NCBI GenBank assembly: GCA_938003985.1
Contig: CALKWZ010000016.1
Location: forward strand, 1 to 64,000
Direction: 5' to 3'
DNA length: 64,000 nt
DNA from: an uncultured Verrucomicrobiota bacterium
Lineage (GTDB): Bacteria; Verrucomicrobiota; Kiritimatiellia; CAIQIC01; Lenti-01
Made by a program: the position numbers and the translations under genes. Shown here piece by piece: positions 33,463-41,692 of the stretch. The stretch's first letter is position 1, and every line of letters starts with the position of its first letter. The notes under the pieces are model-generated. The model had not been told where the DNA came from. It saw nothing but the letters and a program-made list of their open reading frames with translations, and did no database searches.

Positions 33463-35278
33463 CGGCGGCCTCCGGTTCCGAATACCGGCCCGTCGCGAGA
33501 TGCTGGAACATCAGGGCGTCGAAGGCTCCGACGGTGATCAAGGCATGGGTCACGCCGCGTTCCCGGGCCATTTCGCGGGCGCGCGCGCCCGGAAGAACGT
33601 CGCCGAAGAAGGCCGCCGTCGCGGCCAGCCCTTCCGGATTTTCCCAGTAGAGCGAACCGACGGAATCGCCGACGCCGAAATACCGGATGGCGGGCGCCAA
33701 TTCCGGCGTGGCCATCAGGCGCATCGGTTCGCCGTGCCGGTTTTCGCGCAGTTGCAGCAGCGCGTTGCGTTGCAGCAGCGTCTTCAGCCACAGCGCGTCG
33801 ATGGTTTCCACGCGCCAGATTTTCAGCAGGGGCCGGCCGGTCTGGACGGCGCCGGCCGCGATTTGGACGGCCAGCAGGGCCGCGATCGCGGCCGAAAGCC
33901 GTTGGTGGCCGGAGCCCCGCAAGGCCGCCAGCCAGAAGGCGGCGAGCAGCAGGGAGGCCGCGATGGCGAACGGGGCCCAGCGGACCTGCCAGAAATACAT
34001 GCCCGTGAAGAAAACGGCGATGGCCCACAGTCCCGCCAAGGGTTCGCGCCACGGATCGGGCCGGCGTTTGCCGAGCAGCCACGCCGCTCCGGCCAGCGCC
34101 GGCACGCCGACGCCGGCGGCCTGGATCCAGGTCCAGAGCCAGCGGTTGCCCGCCACGGTCAGCAGCGGCCGGAACTCCAGGATGTGCCGGGCGTGCAGGC
34201 GCAGCATGATTTCGGTGCGCGGCCAATACCATTCCACGGGGCCGAACAGGATCAGCGCCGGCAGCGCGGCCGCCGCCAGCAGGCCCGCCGCGCCGAGAAC
34301 CGCGGTTTTCCGGTCGGGCGCGCGCCCGTCCGTCTTCCACGCGAACAGGGCGCGCAGGCTTTCGCCGAGGCCCAGCCAGCAGAGGGCATGCAACGGGTGG
34401 TTGACCTCGAGGCGCATGGAGAAATGAGCCGGGGCGTATTCCAGGGCATAGAAAAACAATCCGGCCCCGGCGCCGGCCATGGCCCACCAGCGCCACAAGT
34501 CCGGATCCCAGCCGCCGGGCGCATCGTCCGTCCGCGCGGCCAGGCGGACGAACGCGGCGGCGCCGGCGGCGGCGCAGAGCGAAAAGAGGAAGACCGTCGC
34601 GCCCGTCCACAGCGCCGCCGCGCCGAGCAAGCCCGCCGCCGCGAAACAGCGCCGCGCCCCCGGCCGGGCGCGGCCCATGCCGCCCAAGGCAAGGCATAGC
34701 CACATGCCGGCCGCGAACGCCAAATGGAAGCCGTGGTGATCGGGCCGCAAGGCGTGGAAATTCCAGAGGATTTCGGGCGCGGCGGCCAGCGCGCCGGTCG
34801 TCAGCGCGGCCACGGGCCAGCCGAGGCGTCGGCCGAGCAGCAGGAACAGGATCCCCAGGAAAGCCGCGCCGGCGGCCGGGAGCAGGAGTCGGCCTGCCCA
34901 TTCCAGCGCCAGAGGCGAGGGCATTCCGGCGGCGGATTCGAGCAGGCGGGACATGGCCATCAGGCCCCAGATGGGCAAATGGCTCCAATGCATTTCCCGG
35001 CCATAAGGGGCGTTGTCCGCCGTCGTGGCGCGCATCCGCCAGGCGCCGCGCGCGCCCAACTCCCGGGCGTCGGCGAGCCAATAGTAGGAATCCGGCTCGA
35101 CGAAAAAACGTTGCGCGCACCAGGCGCGGGGCGCTTCCGGCGCGGCGGCCATGGGCCGCATGTGGTCTTCGAACCGGCGAATGGCGGCATCGGTGAAGCC
35201 GGCGATCCCCGCGAACCAGGCCGCGAGAACGACCCATCCGAGGGCGGGAATCCAAAGCCGCTGGCCGGGGAATTTCAT
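33293..35278 (-). CDS. STT3/oligosaccharyltransferase-like GT-C membrane protein (paralogue B)
   Basis: This 661-residue polytopic protein has the first-loop pattern of the STT3/AglB/PglB superfamily: DSYYWLADARELGARGAWRM, then APYGREMHWSHLPIW. A later LRPDHHGFHLAFA is equivalent to the DHH motif of that family. EYAPAHFSMRLEVNHP is shared with the adjacent paralogue. The C-terminal periplasmic domain (about 500-661) contains YFGVGDSVGSLYWENPEG but no WWDYG signature, so transfer to Asn is not assured. It starts at ATG 35278, overlapping the stop of paralogue A. Function as an oligosaccharyl- or glycosyltransferase is inferred from motifs. Confidence 0.62.
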   Translation of the reverse strand: MKFPGQRLWIPALGWVVLAAWFAGIAGFTDAAIRRFEDHMRPMAAAPEAPRAWCAQRFFVEPDSYYWLADARELGARGAWRMRATTADNAPYGREMHWSHLPIWGLMAMSRLLESAAGMPSPLALEWAGRLLLPAAGAAFLGILFLLLGRRLGWPVAALTTGALAAAPEILWNFHALRPDHHGFHLAFAAGMWLCLALGGMGRARPGARRCFAAAGLLGAAALWTGATVFLFSLCAAAGAAAFVRLAARTDDAPGGWDPDLWRWWAMAGAGAGLFFYALEYAPAHFSMRLEVNHPLHALCWLGLGESLRALFAWKTDGRAPDRKTAVLGAAGLLAAAALPALILFGPVEWYWPRTEIMLRLHARHILEFRPLLTVAGNRWLWTWIQAAGVGVPALAGAAWLLGKRRPDPWREPLAGLWAIAVFFTGMYFWQVRWAPFAIAASLLLAAFWLAALRGSGHQRLSAAIAALLAVQIAAGAVQTGRPLLKIWRVETIDALWLKTLLQRNALLQLRENRHGEPMRLMATPELAPAIRYFGVGDSVGSLYWENPEGLAATAAFFGDVLPGARAREMARERGVTHALITVGAFDALMFQHLATGRYSEPEAAATVGGAAAQSGAKLPDWLQAEPDLATAANQTYGIAVPAAGGWVPANLPVQIYRVAP

Positions 35279-37386
35279 GGCGCGGATTCCGTTTCCAGGC
35301 GGTAGACCTGGGCCCACGTTTTCTGCCGGACCAGGCCGCGCGGAGTGCGAAAGACGTAGAACTGCTCGCCGATTTCGGACAGCTTTTCGTCGCGTCGGAA
35401 CCAGCCGGGGACCTGGCCGCCGTTTTTAAGGGCGAGCTGTCCGGCCAGGGATTTCTGCAGGCCTTCCGATTCGGAGTAGCGTCCGGTCGAAATGAACCAG
35501 AACAGCTTGGGCAGCTCGGGCGACAGGCTGATGCACACGTGGGTCAGGCCGCGGGCGCGGGCGATCTCGCGGGCCTGCGCGCCGTCGGGGGCATCGGCGA
35601 AGAACGCGCTCTCGGCCTTCCAGCCCTCCGCGTTTTCCCAGTAGTAGGAAGCAACGGTCTGGATGCCGGCGAAGTAGTAGAGCATCGGGGCTTCGGCGGC
35701 CAGGCCGACCATGCGCCAGCGTTCCGGTCCGGCGGCCAAGCCGAATTGAAGCGCCATGCGCTTCATGACGCACGACTGCACCCAGGCCGGGATCACGGAC
35801 TCGGAGGTGGCGGCCAGCCGTTCGGAACGCAGGCGCGCGGCGTCCGCCGCGACAACGTTGGCCAGCAAGGCGGCGGCGATGGCCCAGCCGGAAAAGCGCC
35901 GGGCGGGAACCGGAGAAGCCGTGGCCATGGTTTCCGCCAAGGCGGCCATCGCCAGCCAAGCCAATCCGCCGGCCAAGAAGAATCCCCAGCGCTGTTGCCA
36001 GAGGTAAAGGCCGAGGAACAGCGTTGAAAACACCAGACCCGGCAAAAGGTTGCGGCGCCGATTCGGCGAACCGGAGTCGGAAGTCCACACCAGCCAGCCG
36101 GCCCAGGGCAGGGCCAACGGCAGGAGGCCCAGCTGCAGATACAGGAACCGGTGCAGGGGCGTGCCGCCCATGGCGCTGCCGAGACTGCGGAATTCCTCGA
36201 TGAAGCGGGCATGGAGCCTTTGCAGGACGGGTTCGCGCAGCTGGTGCCAGTCCGGCGGTCCCAGCGCGATCGCCAGCGGCAGGCTCAAGACCGCCAGGGC
36301 GCCGATCGTTCCGAGGAGCCAATCTTTGCGATTCCACGCTTTCCAGCCGCAGCCGGCACCTGTTTTTCCGGCCGCACCGAGGACTTCGGCGAGGCCCAGC
36401 CAGAAGACCCAGAACCACGGGTGGTTGACCTCCAGCCGCATGGCGAAATGATCCGGCGCGTATTCGAGCAGATAGAAGAACGCGCCGACGGCGCAGCCGG
36501 TCCCGGCCCACAGCCGCCAAAGTCCGGGCCGATAGGTTTCCGCGGCGCGCGCCGTCTTGCGCCACAGGGGCAGGACGGCGGCGGCGGAGGCCGCGATCGC
36601 CGCCAAGGAGAACATCCAGATGGTGGCGCCCACCCACAACGCCAATCCGCCCAGTACGCCGGCGGCCACGAACCAGCGGCGGGCCTCCGGAACGTCCGGC
36701 AAGGACAGCCCGCGAAACGCGGACACGGCGGAGTCCGCCAAGGGCGTCGCAGTTCGCGTCCAGCCCAGGCCGCCGAATTGCAGGCAGAGAAGAGAGCCCA
36801 GCACGAAGCCCAGCTGCGGCCCGTGGTGGTCGGGGCGCATCGGATGGAAGCCCCAGACGAATCCGTTCAGGCTCAGAAACAGGCCGCAGAACAAGGCGGC
36901 GGGGATCCAGCCCAGTTTTTTCGTCAGGACGACGAAGAAGGCGCCGATGCAGATAAACTGGAAGAGGGGCATGACCCACACGCCGGCGAGTTCGACGGCG
37001 CGGGCCGCCGGCCAATCGGCAACGACCATGATGGCGGTGGCGATGCCGCGCAGCGACCAGATCAGCAGGTGGCTCCAATGCATGGCGCGCCCGTCCGGGG
37101 CGTTGTCCATGAACGTGTGCCGGAGGCGCCAGCCGCCGGAAGCCATGAGATCGCGCGTGTGCGCCATCCAGGCATAGGCGTCGTTGTCGAGGAAGAAGCG
37201 GGGTTCCGCCATGCCCGGAATGGTGTTGGGCGGCACGAGGGTGTTTTCGAAGGCCCGCGCCGCGCGATCCGTGTGCAGGGTGAAGAACACGACGTGCGCG
37301 GCGAGCAGCGCAAGGCCCGCCAGCCACAGGCCCCAGCGGGTCCAGGTCCGGGCGCCGGCGCCTGGTTTGGAAGCCTCAGCGGTCAT
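35275..37386 (-). CDS. STT3/oligosaccharyltransferase-like GT-C membrane protein (paralogue A)
   Basis: The 703-residue product has about twelve membrane segments and the same motif set as paralogue B. These are DNDAYAWMAHTRDLMASGGW, then APDGRAMHWSHLLIWSL in the first loop, MRPDHHGPQLGFVLG, and EYAPDHFAMRLEVNHPWFW. The C-terminal domain includes YYWENAEGWKAESAFF. First-loop aspartate and the DHH are the residues that bind metal and lipid-phosphate in STT3 enzymes. The canonical WWD motif is missing. The gene lies directly after a TMTC-like gene (11-bp overlap) and before paralogue B (ATGA), in one long minus-strand operon. Confidence 0.62.
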   Translation of the reverse strand: MTAEASKPGAGARTWTRWGLWLAGLALLAAHVVFFTLHTDRAARAFENTLVPPNTIPGMAEPRFFLDNDAYAWMAHTRDLMASGGWRLRHTFMDNAPDGRAMHWSHLLIWSLRGIATAIMVVADWPAARAVELAGVWVMPLFQFICIGAFFVVLTKKLGWIPAALFCGLFLSLNGFVWGFHPMRPDHHGPQLGFVLGSLLCLQFGGLGWTRTATPLADSAVSAFRGLSLPDVPEARRWFVAAGVLGGLALWVGATIWMFSLAAIAASAAAVLPLWRKTARAAETYRPGLWRLWAGTGCAVGAFFYLLEYAPDHFAMRLEVNHPWFWVFWLGLAEVLGAAGKTGAGCGWKAWNRKDWLLGTIGALAVLSLPLAIALGPPDWHQLREPVLQRLHARFIEEFRSLGSAMGGTPLHRFLYLQLGLLPLALPWAGWLVWTSDSGSPNRRRNLLPGLVFSTLFLGLYLWQQRWGFFLAGGLAWLAMAALAETMATASPVPARRFSGWAIAAALLANVVAADAARLRSERLAATSESVIPAWVQSCVMKRMALQFGLAAGPERWRMVGLAAEAPMLYYFAGIQTVASYYWENAEGWKAESAFFADAPDGAQAREIARARGLTHVCISLSPELPKLFWFISTGRYSESEGLQKSLAGQLALKNGGQVPGWFRRDEKLSEIGEQFYVFRTPRGLVRQKTWAQVYRLETESAP

Positions 37387-39535
37387 AGTAGGCTTGCAGG
37401 ATCCGGGCGGCGGCCTCTTCCTCCCGCCAGGGCTTTTCCAGCTGATATTGCCGGAGGCGTTTCGCGGCGTTCCGGCAGAAGTCGGTGGATTCCTGGCCAG
37501 TCAGACGCGTGAGCGCCAACGCTTGTTCGGCGCATGCGCGGGCGGCGGCGAAATCCCCGGCGTTCGCCTGGGCCACGCCGAGGGTGTCGAGCAAGACGGG
37601 TTGCTCGCCGCCGAGTTCCCGCGCGCGCTGCGCGATCTTGAGGATTTCCTGCGGATCGGCGGGGCCCCAGGCGGAGGTGGCCAGGATCCAGGCCAGGTTG
37701 TTTCGGCATTCCGCGTTGTCGGGATAGGTTTGCAGGACGCGCCGGAAGTAGTCCATGGCCGGGGTCCGGATTCCGGCTTTCCATTGCGACAGGTAGTAGG
37801 GCATCAAGTCCAGCAGTTCGATCCGCGTCTTGGCGCGGTAGGGATTCCACCGTCGTGCCCAGGCCAGTGCGCCGTCGGCGTCCCCTTTTTCATAGGCGGC
37901 GGCCATGCCGAGGAGCATGAGGTCGTTGCGGGAGGTGTCGTTGGCGGGCATCTTGCCGAGGGCGGCCTCCGTGTAGCGCAGCGCGTCGTCGCGCGCTCCG
38001 GCCTGGAAGGCCAGCATGCCCAAATGCCATTCCCAATAGCCGGCGACGGAGCTTTGCTTCGGCGGCGGGCGGGCTTCCAGCCAGGCTTTTGCCTCGGCGG
38101 CCCGGTTTTGCGCGCCCAGGGCCAGAACCTTGGCGTAGCGGTAGAGTTCCACGTCGGGATTGACCTCCAACACCCGGTCGATCGGGGCTTCCGCGCCGAC
38201 GGGATCCCCCTGGCGGATGAGTTGCATGGTGCGGAAGTTCAGGCCGAACGCGCTGTTCGGGAAGTGGCGGAGCAGGTTGTCGTACAGCGTAACGCTGTTC
38301 CGCCAGACGGGAAGCTGCTGGCAGGTTCCATGGGCCAGCCAAAGCAGAATGGCGCCGCCGGCCAAGGCGAGACTCCACTTGACCCGCGCGTTGGCGTGGC
38401 CGGAGAACAATTGGAGGCATGCGACGGAAAGCCCGATGGCCGGCAGATAGGTGAAGCGGTCGGCCACGCTTTGCGCGCCGAAGCGGACCAGGCCGATCAC
38501 GGGAACGAGCAAGCCGAGGAACCACGCCCAGCCCACGAGTTCGTTTCCGTGGCGGCGGCGGCCGGGCCAGGCCCACCAGGTCGCGGCGGCCAGGACGAAG
38601 AGGGCGATGCAGAAATCGAGGCGGAGAAAACGCAATGGTTCGTACAGGACCGTCAGATTGACGGGGCGGACGGATTTCATCAGGTAGAAGACGTAGTGCA
38701 GGGGGATCATCTTCAGGCGGTCCAGCCAAGACACTTCCATGACCGCGCCGGCCAGGGCGTGGGCCTTCATCGACAGGAGGGCGCTGGCGGCGGCCATCAG
38801 CCAGAACGCCCATTTTTCGAGCACGAGCGCCGGCAGGCGGCGGACAAACGCCCAATCCGCGAGGGAGATCCGCTTCAACGGCCAGACGTCCAGCAGGAGC
38901 AGCACGGCCGGCGTGGCCATCAGCATCGGCTTGACCAGCAGGCCCAAGGCCAGGCAGACGGCACTGGCGACGCCGTATCCGCGCCGGCTCCGGCCGGTGG
39001 CCGGCGCGTCTTTCCAGGCCAGCCAATAGGCGCCGATGCACAGGAGGAAAAACAGGCCGCTGAGGACGTCCTTGCGTTCGGCCACCCAGGCGACGGATTC
39101 GATGCGGAGCGGATGCCAGGCCCAGAGCGCCGCCGCCCAGAACGCGCGCCGCGGCCGGCCGGTCCAGCCGCGGAACAGGAGAAACACCAAAGCGGCATTC
39201 AGCGCATGCAGGAGGAGATTGACGAAGTGGTATCCCCACGGCTCCAGGCCGAACAATTCCATGTCCAGCATGTAGGACAACCACAGTCCCGGCGCCCACA
39301 TGCCGTGCCAGACGTGGGTGAAGGCCATCCGGATCGAGGATCCGGTGAACCCATCCAGGACGATGTTGTTCTGGTGGATGTAGAGCAGATCGTCGAGATC
39401 CACCATTTCGTACCCGATCGTGGGCCCGTACAAAAGCGCGGTCAGGGCGAAGATCGCCACGGCCAACAGGAGCGTCGGCCAGACAACCGGTTGCGGGCCT
39501 GGCGCCGGCGCGGGAATGCCGTTTTGCGTTTCCAT
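37376..39535 (-). CDS. TMTC-like GT-C glycosyltransferase with TPR tail (paralogue 3)
   Basis: This 719-residue protein has about ten membrane segments. Its motifs are MVDLDDLLYIHQNN, WHPLRIESVAWVAERKDVLSG and VADRFTYLPAIGL. A TPR-type C-terminal half spans about 420-700, for example YRVLQTYPDNAECRNNLAW-like units. The loop-one double aspartate and the ERKD box match the other four paralogues. It is preceded by a 69-bp gap after paralogue 4 and overlaps the STT3-like gene downstream. In the same operon as a lipid-sugar-synthase-like GT2, it probably uses a polyprenyl-phosphate sugar (inference). Confidence 0.8.
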   Translation of the reverse strand: METQNGIPAPAPGPQPVVWPTLLLAVAIFALTALLYGPTIGYEMVDLDDLLYIHQNNIVLDGFTGSSIRMAFTHVWHGMWAPGLWLSYMLDMELFGLEPWGYHFVNLLLHALNAALVFLLFRGWTGRPRRAFWAAALWAWHPLRIESVAWVAERKDVLSGLFFLLCIGAYWLAWKDAPATGRSRRGYGVASAVCLALGLLVKPMLMATPAVLLLLDVWPLKRISLADWAFVRRLPALVLEKWAFWLMAAASALLSMKAHALAGAVMEVSWLDRLKMIPLHYVFYLMKSVRPVNLTVLYEPLRFLRLDFCIALFVLAAATWWAWPGRRRHGNELVGWAWFLGLLVPVIGLVRFGAQSVADRFTYLPAIGLSVACLQLFSGHANARVKWSLALAGGAILLWLAHGTCQQLPVWRNSVTLYDNLLRHFPNSAFGLNFRTMQLIRQGDPVGAEAPIDRVLEVNPDVELYRYAKVLALGAQNRAAEAKAWLEARPPPKQSSVAGYWEWHLGMLAFQAGARDDALRYTEAALGKMPANDTSRNDLMLLGMAAAYEKGDADGALAWARRWNPYRAKTRIELLDLMPYYLSQWKAGIRTPAMDYFRRVLQTYPDNAECRNNLAWILATSAWGPADPQEILKIAQRARELGGEQPVLLDTLGVAQANAGDFAAARACAEQALALTRLTGQESTDFCRNAAKRLRQYQLEKPWREEEAAARILQAYYDR

Positions 39536-39604
39536 CGTGAACCCAGGTAATTTGCCTGTTGTTCCGGGGTTTGTCGAGGCCCGGGCGCGGGCGGGGACGC
39601 CGGA

Positions 39605-41692
39605 TCAGGAAATGGGTTTTTCGCGCCAGGGCCGGCCTTGGCGATACTGCTCGATGCGTTGCTCCAAACGCCGGGCCAGACCTTTGTTTCCTTGTTGGCG
39701 GGCCAAGTCGCGGGCCCGTTCCGCCTGCCGGATCGCCTCGTCGAAGCGCCCGACGTGCGCCAACGCCGCGGCCAACGTGTCGAGCGGAACGGGGTGGGTC
39801 TCGCCCGCCGATCCCAGCGCCTGGGTCGCCAAGTCCAGCGCCTCGTGCGGGGGGGCGGGGGAGAATTCCGACGTCGCGAGCAACCAGGCGAGGTTGTTCA
39901 GGAGGACGACGTTGGCCGGTTCCGCGGCCGCCAGTTTCCGGAAGAAGTGGAGCGCCCGGGGTTTCTCGCCGGAGTTCCAGAGATTCACGTAGAAGCCCAG
40001 CAGATCGGCGTAGCCGAACGATTGCGCCGGCGGCGCCGCCCAGGCGATCCGGAGCTGTTCGTTCGCGGCCTCGCCGGCGCCGGTCTCGAAGCGGGCGCGG
40101 GCCCATTCCAGGCGGTAGGCGTCGCGCGGTTTGGCGGCGAGTTCCACGGCGCGGGCCAGATGGAGTTGCGCCTCGGCCGGACGGTCGGCCCGCAGGTAGG
40201 CGACGCCCAGGCCATACTGGAGTTCCGGCTCGCGGGGTTCCTGGGCGCACGCCGGTTCGAGGAGGGCGAAGGCTTCCGGCAGGCGCTCCATGTTGACAAG
40301 CGCCAGCGCCTCGTGCAGCCGGTAGCGGGCGACGTCGGGATGGCGGTCCGCCGCCTGTCGGAAGAGCGCCAGCGCTTCTGCCCAGCGGCACTGCTTCTGC
40401 AGGGCGAGGCCGTGGCCGGTGATGCCGAGGTAGTTGTCCGGATCCAGTTCCCACGCGCGTCCGAAAATCGCGTCCGAGTCCCGCCAGAAGCGCAGGTTGT
40501 AGGCCGTCAGGGCGGCGCAGGCGGCCAAGGCCGCCACCGCCAGCGCGGCCAGCAGCCCGCGGCTGCGCGGACGATGCGTCCAACCGGCGCGTGCGGCCCA
40601 GGCCACCAGGATCGAGAGCCCGATGGACGGCAGGTAAATGAACCGGTTGGCGTAGTCGGCCAGGCCGATGCGCACGCCGCGGATCACGGGAAACGCCACG
40701 ACGAGGAACCACAGCCAGCCCATGAGCAGATAGGGTGCGCGCCGGCGGGCCTTCCAGAAAACGAACGAGACGGCCAAGAGGACGAGCGCGGCCGCCGCGA
40801 ACGCCGGCCACCGGACGACGTCGTGCTCCGCGTAGTAGATCGACAGGTTCGTCGGCCAGACGAATTTCGCCAGATAGGGAAAATAGTTTTCCGGGATCAG
40901 GGCGAGGCGCGCCCAACCGGCCACGGGGGAGTATTGGCCGCCGGTGCGCGTGTGCGTCGTCAGCGTCAGGGCGGTGAAGCCCGCCGCCAAAACGAACAGA
41001 GGGATTTTTTCCAGCAGGCAGGTCGCGATTCCACGCTTCGTCCGCAGCCGGCCGAGCGGCCAATAGTCCAGCAACAGCAGCGCGGCCGGCAAGGCCACGA
41101 CCGAGGCCTTCGCCATCAGGCCCAGCGAGAACAAGAGGGCCAGCAACGCCGCCTTTCCGGCCGCCGGCCTTCGGGCTTGGCGCAGGTGGACGGCCAGCGC
41201 CAGCATCCAGAACAGGCCGCTGAGCATGTCCTTGCGTTCGGTGATCCAGGCCACCGATTCCACGCGCAACGGGTGGATCGCGAACAGCGCGGCGGCCAAG
41301 GCGCTGGCCCAGGCCGCGCCCGTGGCGCGGCGAAGCACCCAGAAGAGCAGCCCGGCATTCGCCGCATGCAGGAGGAGGTTGACCCAGTGGAATACTTCGG
41401 GTCGACAGCCCCACAAGGAAACGTCCGCCATGTAGGAGATCCAGAGCAACGGCAGCCACCAGGATTCGTGCACGTGCGTGAACGCCCAGCGGACGTTGGC
41501 GAGGCTCAGGCCCGTCCGCACGTGGGGATTGTCGAACACGTACCGGGTGTCGTCCAGATTGATGGCGGAAAATCCGCCCGCCGGCGCATAGAGCGCCACG
41601 GTCAAGAGCGCGAGGCCGAGCAACAGGCCGACATCCCGCCATGCGGAGGTTTTGCCGCCGGGGGGCGGGGAGCTGGAATCCGGCAGGTTCAT
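39605..41692 (-). CDS. TMTC-like GT-C glycosyltransferase with TPR tail (paralogue 4)
   Basis: The 695-residue product shows AINLDDTRYVFDNP, IHPLRVESVAWITERKDMLSG and a variant of the third block, YANRFIYLPSIGL, where the others have DRYTYLP or DRFTYLP. The TPR-rich half covers about 430-690 (RWAEALALFRQAADRHPDVARY and similar). The start is ATG 41692, which overlaps the stop of paralogue 5 as ATGA. An apparent in-frame extension through the upstream gene is an antisense-frame artefact. The D-to-N change may alter activity or specificity. Confidence 0.8.
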   Translation of the reverse strand: MNLPDSSSPPPGGKTSAWRDVGLLLGLALLTVALYAPAGGFSAINLDDTRYVFDNPHVRTGLSLANVRWAFTHVHESWWLPLLWISYMADVSLWGCRPEVFHWVNLLLHAANAGLLFWVLRRATGAAWASALAAALFAIHPLRVESVAWITERKDMLSGLFWMLALAVHLRQARRPAAGKAALLALLFSLGLMAKASVVALPAALLLLDYWPLGRLRTKRGIATCLLEKIPLFVLAAGFTALTLTTHTRTGGQYSPVAGWARLALIPENYFPYLAKFVWPTNLSIYYAEHDVVRWPAFAAAALVLLAVSFVFWKARRRAPYLLMGWLWFLVVAFPVIRGVRIGLADYANRFIYLPSIGLSILVAWAARAGWTHRPRSRGLLAALAVAALAACAALTAYNLRFWRDSDAIFGRAWELDPDNYLGITGHGLALQKQCRWAEALALFRQAADRHPDVARYRLHEALALVNMERLPEAFALLEPACAQEPREPELQYGLGVAYLRADRPAEAQLHLARAVELAAKPRDAYRLEWARARFETGAGEAANEQLRIAWAAPPAQSFGYADLLGFYVNLWNSGEKPRALHFFRKLAAAEPANVVLLNNLAWLLATSEFSPAPPHEALDLATQALGSAGETHPVPLDTLAAALAHVGRFDEAIRQAERARDLARQQGNKGLARRLEQRIEQYRQGRPWREKPIS

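Noticed and set aside
37184..39550. A 788-codon open frame on the plus strand across a TMTC-like gene
   Set aside because: Low-complexity Gly/Arg/Gln-rich translation without domains. The minus-strand protein has conserved motifs and proper operon spacing.
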